This document shows positions 33,201-48,200 of a stretch of 64,000 nucleotides of DNA, in pieces (the first letter of the stretch is position 1; every line of letters begins with the position of its first letter). The translations under genes and the position numbers were made by a program. The stretch covers positions 806,001 to 870,000 of the forward strand of contig VXBP01000349.1 in NCBI GenBank assembly GCA_013400115.1, given 5' to 3'. The notes beneath the pieces were generated by a model. The model did not search any database and was not told the DNA's origin. It saw only the letters and a list, made by a program, of their open reading frames with translations. The DNA comes from Rhinopomastus cyanomelas. Its lineage: Eukaryota; Chordata; Aves; Bucerotiformes; Rhinopomastidae.

Positions 33201-36200
33201 CTCCCAGCCCTCCATTAGCAGATTGTTAACAGATCACTTTACACTGCTGGGTGAGTCTATCCTGAGCTGATGAGGGTAATGAAGGAGGTTGCTTGGTTAT
33301 GGGGTCTAGGTGATCCTGCTGTGTCAGGGGGATTGGACTAGATGATCTTTGGAGGTCCCTTCCAATCCCTAATGATTCTATGATTCCTACCAGGCTGGAT
33401 GCTGCCTGCAGCAAGAAACAAGGTTTCAGCACCTGACTGGGTGCTCAAGAGATTTAGGAGCTATCACCCACCTATATGACTCCTGAATCCTCCTCCTCAT
33501 GTCCTTTATCCACTTATTGAGCAGCGAGTTCTCCCGCCGGTACCAGAAGTAGATGAACACCAGGAGGGCCGGGAGGAAGACCAGGAAGATGAGCAGAAGG
33601 GTCACCAGAATGGCTTCATGATCTGGCAGGGAAAGCAGAAAGATAAAGGAAGGGCTGGGTGAGCCAGAAGCCTTCATCTTCACTCAGTGGAAACACTGGT
33701 CCCATTTCTGCATTCCCAGCCACCCAGGATAGAGACATCACTGCTTGATGACACCTCCAGAAAAGGAGAAAAAATAAGGTGGCCTTTGGTAAAAGCGGGT
33801 AGTCACCAAGCCACCAGACCTGGGCACAAGCTGCAGGTCTGCCTGAACAGACACAGCCCGGCATGTCTGGGAGCAGAACTAACAGCAGCTCTGTTGCCCC
33901 GGCCCCGCTTCTCATGGCATGTTCACACAGACATTTCATGGTCCAGCCCCACAAGCACCACCAAGCCCTAACTCACTGTCACGCTGCACAGGGCCACTGT
34001 CCACGCTGCCACCCAAGCCCGGCTTCTCACAGTATGGGGGAGCCCAGCCAGCACTGCAGTGGCAGTTCTTGTTGCTGTTGCAGACCTGCAGAGAGAGGGG
34101 AGGGCTGGAGATCACTTTATGGGACGAGACCAGACACCTAATGGGGTGAAGGAGCTCAACCCTGCCCGCATTCACCCCTTGACCATCACTTGGGTGGTGC
34201 CAGCGATGCCCTCAGACTTGGGATTGCAGTGTACAGAGATGTTTTCCTGCTGATCCTTCTGTTTCCCTGCTCTTTGCAGAAACCCTCAAGACAGGGATCC
34301 CTCTGACCTTCACTCTTCACACTGCTCAACTGGACAAGCCCAATGTCCCTAATACTTTGTGTGAGGCCAGAAGTTCCTTAAACATCTTCTCCTGTGGATC
34401 TTCCCATGAAACCCTGCCATGCCTTTTCTGCAGTCCCAGTTGTGTTTCTGCCTCTTCCTTTGCTCCCCAAGGGAGCAGGCACCTGCTCTGAGCTCTAACC
34501 ACTCCCCAGTTCAAACTGGACTGTGATCCAAGTTCTGCAGATGGTCCTTACATCACAAATGACCTTAGTCCTCCAACTTGGGCTCGGGTAAGCAAAGATC
34601 TCATCTCAGTCTCACCCCATAGCTGATGCATGAGACAGTTATGAAAAGCCAGCGAGCCAAGTCACAAGTCCCATCCCTATGGGAGATGCTTGGTTCTGCA
34701 GAAGGGTCTGCACTACCTCAGGAACCTGCTGCAGGACTCGGGCAGTAACTCACCCCATGGCCATTGCACTGGGAAATACACTTTTCCAGCTCAAAAAAGG
34801 AGGCATTCTGGCACCGCCGATCCTTGCAAACCTACGGGAACCAAGATGAGGTTAGAAAAAGAGCCGAGAGGAGGGAGACCAGGTATCTTCTGCTTCACAG
34901 ACAGGAGTCCTCTGGAAGGACACTGTCCATTGGACAATGCACGTTGGTCAAATTGTGTTATCATAGAACCATAGAATCATTAGGGACTGCAAGGGACCTT
35001 GAAAGATCATCCAGTCCAAGCCCCCTGCCACAGTAGGACCACCTAGAACAAGTTGCACAGGAACACATCCAGGCGGGTTTTAAACGTCTCCAGTAAAGGG
35101 GACTCCACAACCCCCGGGGCAGCCCCTTCCAGTGCTCTGTCATCCTGTGAAGAAGTTCCTTCTGATATTTATAAGGAACCTCCTGTGTTCCAGCTGACAC
35201 CCATTGCCCCTTGTCCTATTTGTTCCATCCCACTCCAGTCCTCAGCACAGCCCAGAAAACCTCTGCCATTCCCCCACCCAAGATGGCTTCACCACCACCC
35301 ATCCCACACACCTCCCCTGATAACCCAGCTGGCAGTTCATGGAGAGGCAAGGAACCACAGCATGGTTCAGGTTGGAAGGGACCTTAGAGATCATCTACCC
35401 TGCCACGGGCAAGGACAACTCTCAACCAGACTTGGTTGCTCAAGGCCTCATCCAGCCTGGCCTTGAACACCTCCAGGGAGGGAGCAGCCACAACCTCTCC
35501 AGACAACCTGTTCCAGAGTCTCTCCACCCTTGTACTGAATAACTTCTAAGATCCAGTCTAAACCTACTCTCCTTCAGTCTCTCTGGCCTTCCTGTAGGTT
35601 CTCTTCAGGTATTGGAAGGCAGCGGTAACATCCCCCTAGAACCTTCTCTTCCCTAGGCTGAACAACCCCAGCTCCATCAGCCAGTCCTCATAGCAAAGGT
35701 ACTCCAAGGGATGATCTCTGTAGGAGACCCAAGCCCTAGGAAGAGGTACTCACCATCCCATCTCCACATTTCGTCCCCGTCATCACCAGCCCAGGGTCAG
35801 AGAGGTCTTCCTCATCATCCTTTGCCGTGTACATGTAGGTGCCTCGGCACTTCACCTCCCGCCCGTTGAAGCGGATGGTGGTGTCGATGGAGACAGTGTT
35901 GGTCCCTTGAGGCTTCTTGGCTGAGCTCTGGCACTGGATCTTGCCACACATGGCATCCCTAGGAGTAGGACACAGCCCAGCTGAGGGCAGGAGATGTGGC
36001 TACCAGCCACCTCACCCTCCCTGCCTGATGGATCTCCTCACTGCCTGATGGACCAACGCTCTCTGAATTTATGGCCATGGGAGATTGTGGCGGTGGAGGT
36101 TCACCAGGTTCAGAGAGGACTCAGATCATACAATCACAGAGTGATTTAGGTTGGAAGTGACCTCAGAGATCATCTAGTCCCAACCCCCTGTCATAAGGAG

Positions 36201-39200
36201 GGACACCTTTGACCAGACCAAGTTGCCCAGAGCCCCAACCAACCTGGTCTTGAACACTACCAGGGATGGAGAAGCCACAACCTCCCTGGGCCACCTGTTC
36301 CAGTGCCTTGGCACCCTCACAGGGAGGAATTTCTTCCTCAGATCTAAATAAATCATGGAGAGCAGAGAAATGCTGCAGGGAACAGGGAGGAGGGTTCCCT
36401 CTATCACCCCTGATCTAACTGGGAATACAGGAGAGCACACACTCCTCAAACATCATCTCCTGCTGATGCTCTTTGATTTGCCCTTCAGGCTGGACTGGAA
36501 GGTGACACATGGTGGGACAACCGCCAGCAGTGATGGGGACTGAGACCAGAAAGGACCTGGTGCCTCCCTCGGGTCCATTATGGAGTTGACCCAACGGGTG
36601 AAACCAGAAGGTCCAGGTAGGACTCTACCAGTTCCTTGGCAGGGGTTGGGGCAGTAAGGGGCTCTGAGTGAGGTGGGGCACCCACAGGTGCCAGAGCTGC
36701 ACCCACCTCTTGTCGCATTTCACATAGCGCCCTTGGCTGTCTTTGCCACAGTTGCCATAGGTGTTGCCGGCCACGTTCACGTCCTGGAAACAGGCATCTG
36801 GGGCTGGCCAGGCTCCTGCAGGAAAAGATTCCGTGTGGGATGGGGAAGCAACCAAGTGGGGAGAGACACCCTAGCTGGGAGCTGCAGCTGGAGGCTCATG
36901 GAGAAGACACCACCAGAAACTGCCCCCAAAGCTGCTGCTGCTGCAGGTTTTGGGCTGAAAAGGGCACAAGAGATGGGGACTCCCCTTTCACATGGAGTCA
37001 AGCAGAAGAATTTGGCCATAAGCTATGGGGGGCCCTACAGAGAAGATCAGGTTCCCAAGTGTGTGTTCAGCACCCCCAACCCTCCAGGCACCCCCATAGA
37101 CACAGACCCCCAACCCTAGATGGGGACATCACAACCCCTCCACCCACTGTCCTCCAGCCCCACAGGCAGAGGTCATGGGTTCACAGAATCAGAGTGGTTT
37201 AGATTGGAAGGGATCTTAGAGATCATCTACTCCAAGCCCCTGCCATGGGCAGTGATGCCTCTCAGCTAGATTTGCTTGCTCAAGGGCTCATCCAACCTGG
37301 CCGTGAACATGTCAAGGGATGGGGCCAGCCACAGCCTCTCCAGGCAACCCATTCCAGAGTCTCTTCACCCTTGAATTGAAGAACTTCTTCCTAAGATCTA
37401 GTGTAACCCCACTCTCCCTCAGTTTTAAACCATTCCCCCTTGTCCTACCGCTAGATCCCATTGGGAGAAGTCCCTCTCCAGCCTTCCTGTAGGTTCCCTT
37501 CAGGTACTGCAAGGTCTGCCCAGAGTCTACTCTTCTCTAGGCTGGGCAACCCCAGCTCCCTCAGCCTGTCCCTACAGCAGAGGTGTTCCAGCCCTTGGAT
37601 CACCTTTGTGGCCTCCTCTGGACTCAGTCCAGCAGTTCCACGTCCTTCTTACAGTGCAGACACCAGAACTGGCTGTAGGACTCCAGGTGAGGTCTCATCA
37701 GAGCAGAGTAAAGGGGGAGAATCGCCTCTCTTGCTCTACGGCCACGCCAGCTAGGGACAACACCAAGACCTAAGGTGTCTCCTGCTCCTGGGAGGGGTGA
37801 CAGGGAGGCTGCTGGTACTCACCGGGTCCCCAGAGCTGGACGCACTGCTGGTGGTGGGTCATGCACATGCCATTGCTGCAGTAAGCCTGGCCGTGGGCGC
37901 AGGACGAGCCGTCCAGCAGGTAGACGTTGGCCGGGCAGTAGGGTGAGGCACCGGTGCAGTATTCAGGGAGGTCACAGGATCCCGCCGCCTCCCTGCACAT
38001 GGTCCCAGCCACCTTCAGCTGCCATGGAAGGAGAAACAGTGCTGAGCAGAACTAAAAGGGGCCAGGCTGGGATCGCTGCTGTCTCCTGGCACAGTCTGGG
38101 GCCACAAACCACCCGTAATGGCCCCTGGGGGACTATATGGGGCTGTCAAGGGGGTGAAGCCAAATTCCTGGGCTGGTCTTCAGCCACAAAACAGCCAGCA
38201 GAGACTCTCCTGTGGACACACCTTGACTCAAAACCCTCCTCACCAGGACTGGGGAAGGCTGAATGAGTCTCAAGGAGATGGTGTGGGCTGTATGGGCACC
38301 CACGGGTGGGCAGGTGGGTACTGCTGGGGTCATGGCCAGGGCTTTACCTTGCAGCTCTGGCAGCAGTCGCCGTGGGCACACTGAGCTCCTGCCTTCAGCG
38401 TGCAGTTGTGCGCGTTGCAGCATGGGTTGGTGCACTCCTGCACGGAGAGAAGGAGGCCAATGACACCACCGTGGTCTGCGAGTCCATCCCTTCCCCACTG
38501 CTGCCCGCCAGCTCTAGTCTCACCCATCTCATTCTGCCAGTGGGGAATTCGAGGCACAGGGCGGCATCACAGAATCATAGAATCATCAAGGCTGGAAGAG
38601 ACCTCCAAGATCATCAAGTCCAGCTACCTACCCTACAGCCCTTAACCATAAAACCATCTCCAAGGATGAGGAAAACCTGAGCATTCCAAGGTGAAGACAA
38701 GAAGAAAGGCACGGCCAAGGTAAATGGATTTAGGGAGGTGGGACTGGGAAGGCCCCCAAGGTGACCCCTTTCCCTTGGGAAACACCCTCTGTCCATGTGG
38801 ACCATGTCATAGAATCAGCAAATCATAGGATCATTTCGTTTGGAAAAGATCTTCGAGATCATCAGGTCCAACCATGAATCAAACTGTCCCAAGGCCACCA
38901 CTGAACCACAGCCCTAAGCTCCAGATATCCATGACTTTGAAACACATCCAAGGGTGGTGATTCAACCCCGTCCCTAGGCAGCCTGTTCCAAGGCCTGATG
39001 ACCCTTTCCAGGAAGAAGTTTTCCTCACATCCAGCCCCAACTTCCCCTGCTGCCACTTGAGGCTATTTCCTCTTGTCCTGTCACTTGTTCCTTGGGAGAG
39101 AAGACCAACCCTCACATCCCTACAACCTCCTTTCAGGTAGTTGTGGCCAGCAAGGAGGTCTCCCCTCAGCCTCCTTTTCTCCAGACTAACCAGCCCCAAC

Positions 39201-42200
39201 TCCCTCAGCTGCTCCTCACAAGGTTTCTTCTCCAGACCCTTCATCAATCTTGTTGCCCTTCTCTGGACCTGCTCCAGCCCCTCAATGTCTTTCTTGACCT
39301 AAGTTGCCCCACACTGGCCCCACTACTTGGAACAGTGGCCTCGCCAGCGCCCAGCACAGGGTGAGGCACCTGCACAAGATTGCTGTTGGGTTTTACTTTT
39401 AAACCCAAAAGGGGAACAGCTCCAGCAAGCAAAGCTGGGCTGAGCTGCGCTGCGAAGGCTCCTGTAGGAAAGCAACAAGCCCCCAGCACTGTACCTCCAC
39501 CTCCCCGCAGTCACAGTCTTCTCCTTCCTCCAGAAAGCCATTGCCACATTTCCGTCCCACCACCAGGTCCTTGGTGTCGGGCAGGTTGAAGAGACACATG
39601 CCACCTCCCTTGTGGAAGTAGTTCTCCAGCTGCCTCTTGCTGCAGGAGCTGAACACACGAGGGAATGGGTGTCTGCACAGGGGACACATGGGGAGGGGTG
39701 GGAACCAGGAGAAAGCAGGAAACGACAGTCAGGACTGTGAAATAAAGGCACGGGCCAGCTGGCACAAATTCTTCCAGGAGGAGAGGACACAATGAGCCAG
39801 ATGCATCGTGACCACCACTCCATCCCAACTCACGCAGCCGAGCCCCAGCCCAACACCAAGCCCAGGACAGGGTGGATGAGCAGAGCTGCCATCACAAGCC
39901 CCAGAGCATCAAGCTCTCCAGCAACAACTCTCCTGGAGATCTGGAGACCCTGTCATGGCCTGAACTGTAAAGCTCAGAGAGCAGCCATGTGTGCAGGCTG
40001 AGCTAGCTCAATGCTGGTGTAGATGCCCTCAGCTCCTGCCTCAGCTTTCTGCACCTGGGACACCACAGAGGCACCAGCTTAACCCCAAGGCAGGTCTCAC
40101 ATCCGCAGGTCTCACATCTGCTCAGGGTGTCCGCTAGACCTGCCCGTTAGAAGTGTTGACGGGAAGTCAGTGTCTCTGAGGTTGAGGTGGGGAAACACTT
40201 TCTTAAAAACTAGAGAGAAATGAAAACACCAGAAAGACACCCAACCCTACGAAATCAGAACCCACACTGGGCAACCTACAGTCCACCCACCCAAGCGGCC
40301 CCTCCTGCAAGGAACTGGGGAGAAACAGCAGGTTTCTGGAGAAGCTCCAAGCTTGGTCCTTCTGCAGTTCTGCTCAGGTTTGGGGGGGTTGTGCAATGTG
40401 CTAAGAAGGGGGAAGGAGAGGGCAGGACCCCTGCTGGTTTCGGTTCCTGTTACCATTGAAAAACAACTTCCATTTCATATCAGGACATCTCATTTCTGAG
40501 ATGATGCAGAGGACTTTTTCTGAAGGTAGTTTTGAAGTCTGGGGGCCAATCTCTTGAGGTGTCAGAAAGCTTCTAAGTCATAGAATCAGAATTATGGGAC
40601 TGGTTCAGGTTGGGAAAGAGCTTTACGATCATCTAGTCTAACTATTAACCCAGTTGTCTCAACCGTGTCCCTAAGCTCCAGATCTCCATGACTTTCCCAA
40701 GCAAGTTAGAGGAGTTTGAGCACCTAACTGCATCCCATCAGCTGGTGCAAACAGGGATGGGCTGAAGCGAGCCAAAAACGTGTTTCCTGCCCGTGTAGGG
40801 GAGAAATATTTCAACAAAAATAAGGAATAAACATCCCACAGAGATGTCAGCTCAGGGAGCTTCACCTCATGGTACTTTTCCCCACCACAATCCACCTAAC
40901 AGACTCCACGGGGTCAACACTGCAGTCCAGCAGCCCCAGGGAAACAGCCTGGAGTCCCCCTAAAAGCTCACGGTGGGGTTTGAGCGCTGCTTGTTAGCTG
41001 GAAGGGCAGATGGATCCAACTAAGGGGGAATGAACAGCTGGATTTCTGCAGAAAAGGGAAATCTGGGATGAAGGTATCGTCGGGAGCTGGAAAACCCGGT
41101 GGGAGACAGACCCTGGAAGGGAAAGCGGCAGCAAGCAGCAGAACTTCTTGGATCCTTGAGCTTAGTTGAAGGAAAACAAACCCTGGAGCCAGAGAGAAGC
41201 TACTGGCTGCCACTCTAGAACATCCCTCCCACAGATGTAGTGTGAGGTCATCCCACTACAGCACTGTCATGGCAGGAGTCCCTGTGAGCAGAGCCGGGCA
41301 CCTCTGGTCCCCCAGCAAAGGGTTTTGCAGCTCCGCGGTGCGGGTCAGCACAGGGAAGTGGCTGCGGTATCTACCAGGCACCATCCGTCCTGTCCCCACC
41401 ACCACTTACCCAGTGGCCGCTGCCATGACGCAACCCCCCTGCTCCGGCGTGGCCTCCACACAGCAGCCGCTGCTGTCGTGGTTCATGCCGAAATTGTGTC
41501 CGATCTCGTGGGCCATGGTGGCGGCTGCCCCGATGGGCTGCTCCGAGTGGTCCTGCGCCGGGTGGGAGACGTGTCAGCAGGGCAGCTGGGAGCCAGGGAC
41601 AGGGAGGATCCCACAGCAGGGTTGGGGCTGGGGTCTGTGACATCCCATGGGATTGCAACAGGATCCCATGGAAGGGATGGAGGGAAGGTGGAGAGGGATT
41701 CATGGTAGAAGTGGGGTTTGGTCTCCTGAAAGCCCCACATGGGGCCGTTGGGAAGTTCTTTTGCGGGAGCAAAAAGGTTCAAAACCTGGAAGCCCAAAAA
41801 ACCTCGATGCTCCACAGCAGCACCCTGCCCAGGGTACCCAGGTCACCAGGGCCACCATCACTCCAGCAGGAGGAGCAGAAGAGTTATCTGGGGGAGGGTA
41901 GATGATGCTACCGAAACCAGAGAGCACAAATGGAACCAGTAGGGACTATTCTGCAGGGACAGGAGACCTTTCAACCAGCTCTTTCACACCCTCTACAGCA
42001 CTTGACCACCATCTCAGAGGTGTAAGGGGCTACCAGCATTGTTGTTAATTCTCAGGCTGCATCCCAGGACCAACCCCACACAGCTGGTCATCCAAGTTTA
42101 TAAAGAACCCCAGAGAGACGGGATGGTGATGGGGTCTCCCAGTCTGGAAGGTGCTATGGGAGACCTCATGTCCCACTCACCATGCTGACACCTCCAGAGT

Positions 42201-45200
42201 TGGGTGTCCTGCACATCCCCTCCAGCGGGGCCATGCCAATGGTTGTCCCCGTGAACGTTTTCCCTCTGCCCAGAAAGGAGAGAAGAGGGACCGTTACCAC
42301 CCCAGGGGTGATTTGGAGGTCCCAGTGCAAACTGGGAGCTCCTGCCCCAACATCCCCAGGGTCCACAGAAATGCTCACGTCAGCAGCTGGGCGTTGTCGT
42401 GCTTCTTACGAGACCTCAGCGCCTTCTTCCACTGCAGGAAGGACCAGAGTGTGGCGTTGGCATCACTGGTCACAGCACACTGGTCCCGCTCTGTCCACAC
42501 CTCCAGCCCAATCAGGGCCACCTTTATGTTCAGCGACCTGTAAAACTGCAGGGAGGGGACAGAGATGGAGGGGATGAAGCTCAGGGAGGACAAAGGTATT
42601 TTCCACCACATGTTTCCCATCTTCCATCTAAACAAGTCCTAGTAGTGGGGGGGACAGTCCCTGGGGGCCACCACCAGGCTGGTTCCAGCTCAGGTGCTTT
42701 CAGATGCACTGGGAATGTTGGAGGTGGTCACAAGGGACCCGCAGGTCCCTCTGACTGGCCCTCACCTTGTCCACGTAGTTTGCAATCTCCACAATGCGCT
42801 GCTTGGTGTGGCCCAGGTTGAGGTTCTGGTTCCTGTACTGCAGAGATGGGGATGGGAAAGGGTCACCAGAGGAAGAGCAGGGATGGAAACAGAGTGGTCC
42901 TGGATTTTCATCAGGGGACCAGGTTTCTGCCCCCTCCAGTGCTCACCAGTGTGTGATCAGCAACGATGAAGAGCTCCATGTACTTCATGGTCCTCCAAGC
43001 ATCTCTCTTCACCTGCAAGACAGCAAGGCTCAGAGGAGCGAGGAACAGGCCCCACAGCTCTGGGCATCTCAGGCTTCACAGACACCACAGAGCTCTTCAA
43101 GAAGGACAGCAGAGAGGGGAAACCGAGGCACGAAGCGACAAGTTGAGTGGCTACAGCACAACTCTCAAAGTCACCTCACACCAAGTCCCACATCGCTCCA
43201 CACGGCACCGGTACCCACCCCACACATTGTCCCTCTGAGGTCTCCTGGCCAAACCCCAAGCGTGGAGGACAGATGTACCTGGTGGTGCCCCATCTGGAAG
43301 AGCTGAACGACATCAGCAACGGTGCTCCCAGCATCATCACCATGGCCACAGGTTCCACCTTGAGTGGGCAAGTGCTCTGCTCGGTGGATGATGTGGTGGC
43401 CCAGCGCGGGGGTCCCCAGGGGTTTCAGGTAGTAGCTGGTGTTGCTGTTCAGCACAATGAGGCCCCTGGGAATGGAGAGCAGCTGCGATGGTGGCTCCAG
43501 TCCAGCTTCCCCCAGCCTCTGCTGAGACCCCACAGACTCACTGCACCTCAGCACGGTCCCTACCGAGGGTGGGGTCAGGGGCAAGGGAGGGGTATCTGGG
43601 TCAGTACAGCCTTAAGTGTCAAAAGCCACATGCTGGTCAGACCATGGGATGGCAACTGGTGAAGCCCAGTTCTGGGGTACCTACTATGGGACGTAGGGTT
43701 TTGCTCTCTCCAGACATGAAGTGACCTTGAAGGCCAGAAAAAGGGCCTCCTCTCCACCCTGCCCTGCCCTGGGGTTGGTCAAAGCATGGGAGGACCAGGA
43801 GAACAATCAGCCCCCTGAAGCATCTAGAGACGCATCTCTGCAGGGACCAGATCCAACTTCACCAGCCCCTCAAGCCCACACCCCACACCTTACACATCTC
43901 CATACCTTATACCCAAGCAGGTGCTGATGACAACCCAGGAGCCACCATAACCCTTGACATGCCCATGGTAGTAGCAGTGATCCTGGAGAGATGCAGTGGG
44001 GACTTCCATTAGATACCACAAGGAAGAGCTGAGCAGCACCAAACCTCAACACACTCATCCCCACAGAAATGCCACCCACTTGGCATTTCCCAGCCAGGCA
44101 AGAGGTGTCAGGGACTGGGATGGACAGGGACAGAGCCAGGAGGTTACTAGGTTCCCCCGGGTTCATCTGGGGACGCAGACGGCCCCATGCCTTGGAAGGG
44201 TGACAGATGGCCACTGGAGGGACGTCGGGGAAACCAGCCCGGCGCTGCCTCTGTTTATTTCCTGAGGTGCTGTCCCGTGGCCAAGAGACACAGGAGCCGC
44301 GTGCGGCTGCATTCCTCCCACAACAGGCACCGGGGACACTGCCAGTGGAAACACCCCGCGGGGCTTTGGCTTCACCCCCATGCCAAGGCACCCCCAGAAA
44401 CAGAGGGGAGCTACAGTCACTCCCCAGAACCCACCGTGTGGTTGGGGGTCACCGTCACAGGCTGCCCGTCGACACTGTAGTGAGTCTCGGTGTAGCCGGG
44501 TGCCAGCAGTCTGCTGCGAGAGGAAGGGAGAGGGGTGAGGGCTTCAAGATGATCTGGGTGCTCTGACACTGGGACACGGGCTCATTGGATCATGGATCCA
44601 TGGAATAATGGAACCAAAGATCATGGAATCGCTGACTCCCAGAAATGTAGGGGTTGAAAGCTACCTCTGGACATCTAGTTTAACCCTTCTGCTAGAGAAG
44701 GATCACCTACAGCAGATTCCACAGGAACATGACCAGGTGGAGTTTGATGTCTCCAGAGCAGGAGACTCCACAACATCTCTGGTCAGCCTGTGCCAGGGCT
44801 CTGGCACCCTCACAGTGAAGTTCTTCCTTCTTTTCAAATTGAACCTCCTATGTTCCAGTCTGTGCCCGCTGCCCCTTGTCCTGTCACCGGGCACCTCTCA
44901 GTAGAGCTTAGTCCGATCCAATAAGGTGTGAAGAAGAGCCCCATGCTTGGTGTCCAGCCTAGGACACAGGAGGTTTGGACAGACACTCCCACCATCTTCA
45001 GACATGACACTTGGCCTCACTCATGGCACAACGAGGGTGATGGTCCCAACACTCACAACGCAACACCCCAGCATCAGTGTGGAGAAGCCCTGAAGACACC
45101 AGCGATGATTGTGAGGAAGCTCAAGTTGCTTTCAGCAAAGCCTTGACCCCTCATGACTCAGCTGCCCCCCAGTTGCCAAACACATACCACTGAGGCCAGT

Positions 45201-48200
45201 GTTGGGACCACCCACTGCCCCATCCCACAGCAACAAGTTGCTTCCTGCCACTGCTTTTCTCAGTGTCATCTGGTGATAGGATGAGGGACAATGGGTGTCA
45301 GCTGGAACATAGGAAGTTCCACATAAATATCAGAAGGAACTTGTTCCTGGTGAGAGTGACAGAGCACTGGAACAGGCTGCCCAGGGGGGTTGTGGAGTCT
45401 TCTTCTTCGGAGACATTTAAGATTCACCTGGATGTGTTCCTGTGTGACTTGGTCTAGGCGATCCTGCTGTGTCAGGGGATCCCCCCTGACTGGATGATCT
45501 TTTGAGGTCACTTCCAGTCCCTAATGATTCTATGGTTCTATGAGGAAGAGCAAGAGCTGAGCTTGCAACCAGCAATCGCTTGGGGCTGGGGGTACTGGGG
45601 AGCAGACAAGGAGGGATGGAGATTGAAATGACTCCCATGGTGGGAGAGAGGAGAAAGGTTCGGAGGTTTCCCAAACCACCCAAATCTCTGAGACCGTGCC
45701 CAGATGCCAGGGTGATGGACACCCCGCCACAAGCTTGTAGCCACCATGGGCAGGGGGACTAGAGTGGGTGATCTTTCAAGGTCCCTTCTAATCCCTAACA
45801 AGTCTAGGATTCTGTGGGGACAGAAGGACCCCAAAGAACAGTGCGAAAACAGGGCTCTTGGCCACCCAAAGAAGGACAAAGCTGGGTTTGCCCCAGCCAG
45901 CAGCCTGGCCCTCGGTTCACGAGGTTTGGCCCCATCCCAGACGCCGCTTTCTGAGGCAGCAGAAAATAACCCAGCAGCCAAGCCCAGAATAGCCCTCCCG
46001 CCTCTCCACTTCTATCTTGCAACTGGTCTGGAACCAAAACCGGCGCTGTGGGCACGTTCCCACCTTCCCAGCCCGCCTGCGAGTGGGTGCCTGGCACCAG
46101 TCACTCCAGTTACAGGAGCTTGGTGTTGTTCCCAGGAAGGGACCTGTGGGCACTCTGTCAGACAAATGCCCGGCCAACGTGGGAGCAGATGGCAGCTGCC
46201 CAGGCAGGGTGGGGACAGGCTGGCTGAGGCGAGCAGAGAGGCAAAAGCCTCCATGACTTAGGAATGGAGATCAGGGAAGGTTGAGTAGAACCCCCACGCT
46301 GGGGTTGAGGCCACCAGGATGTCCTCTCCAGGGGAGGCCAAGGAGAAGCTCCAAGAGCTCCAGGGAAGGAAGATCAAGGAGATGTGTATTCTCCTCCAGC
46401 ACAAGGAAAGACCTTATTGGAAAACACAACAAAGGTTCTGGAAGCCACCCATGTCTTCCAGCATCAGAAGAAAGATTTGAGGTCTTGCATGGCCTTACTG
46501 GCCCATGAACCACCAGGGCTAAAGCCACCCTGTTAGCTGGTGCAAGACAGCAGTGTAGATGGCTAGGGCTGTACTGGTCTTCCCAGTAGACACAATAAGT
46601 AAACACAGCCAGTCTTAGGTGCTGTGGACTACCCTGGGACTGTCTTTGATGTCATGGATGATCTTGGGTGCCATGGATGGTCCTGGGTGCCATGGAAGGT
46701 TGGGCACCATGTATTGATTGTCATGGACTCTCCTGGGTGCCACAAGCTGGTCCTGGGTACCACAGATGCTGCTACAGATGGTTCTTGGTACCAAGACAGC
46801 CCTGAGTGTCAAAGGCAGTCTTGGGTATCATGGACGATCCCGCATGCCTTGGATGATCCTTGGGATCATGGTTGATTCTGAGTGCTGTGGATGGTCCTGG
46901 GAACCATGAAATGCTCTGGATGCTCAACAACCTTTGGCTGCCACCAACCCCGTCTTCTCTTTCACTGTGCTCCTACCCAGAGCTCAGCATCCTGCAATGT
47001 CCTGCTCTCCCCAGTCCTGCCAGAGGCACCGCAGTATCCAGGAACGCTCCTCACCCCTCCTAGCCAAGAGGTACCAAGCCAGAACTTGGATCATGAGAAG
47101 ACATGCAAAAGTCCTGCAGAGATCATCCTTTTACCCTGCACCACCAAGGGGCCACCCTGGCACCAGGAGGGACCTGAACCCATAAAGGGACAAATGCCAG
47201 GAAGTCTTGGGGAAAAGAACCAGATGAGCAGGGCAGGAGATGAAGACAACTGCTCTCCTCGCTCCAGCCCCAGCAGAAGGGGATGCCAGGCTGGGCACAG
47301 ACACTGCTGGCACCTGCATCCAAACCAAAGAAGGAGCCCAGGAAGGGTCAAGTGAGGCTACACGGCAAGGTCACCCAGAAATGGCACCAGACTCCCAATC
47401 CCAAGAATGGACCAACAGAAGAGCAGCAGAAGTTTCCAAACCTTCACCAGCGGTCAGCATTGACCACCATGAAGTTCCTTCAGAGACCCCACAGGATCAG
47501 CAGGTTGGCAACCCAAGAGCTCTCCATCCCACCAAGCCCATCTCTAGCCCATCAGCACCTCCACCCATGCTGGGTCCTGTGTGGTGGCACCGAGCCAAGG
47601 CTGCTCCTCACACAACAAGGGTGTGGACAGCAGAAAACAGACTGTTTCAGCCCAAACCACCACTTCAGCTGCAGATGTCAGGAAGCCACAGTGGGCTGTC
47701 CCCTTCCTCTGTGGGCAGGACAATCCCACGCTAGGTGGGACCATGCCAAGGACACCCAACTTGGCAAACAAAAATACCCCTTCCCCTGCCCCAGCTGCAG
47801 CACTTACTGGTTTCTCTCCAGCACCAGGATGAGCTCTCTGCCTTCGGCCACCACAGCCACCTTTGCCCGGGCAGGTGCCGGCACCTACAGAGGAAGCAAA
47901 GGTGGGACTGGGTTAGAAAGGACAGACCAGGATGCTGCCAGACAGGTGCCTGCTAGTGTGATTGTAGGACCTACTGCAACACAGAGGACAGCTGTGGGTT
48001 TTGAGCACCATGCCTCTCTGGGGAACCAGGAGGCATCTTCTGCTGCTCCCACAAGACAGCTTGGATGGGGTTCTGAGCAACCTGGTGTGGTGCAAGGTGT
48101 CCCTTGGGGTTGGAACTAGATGATCTACGAGGTCACTTCCAGCAGGAGGATGCTCCAGCATCCAATCTTAGGTTGGAAAGGACCTTAGAGATCACAGAAT

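Noticed and set aside
47283..48119. 278-codon plus-strand open frame
   Set aside because: It overlaps ADAM33 exon 3 in antisense, includes CR1 sequence at its end, and has no domain, signal or splice structure.
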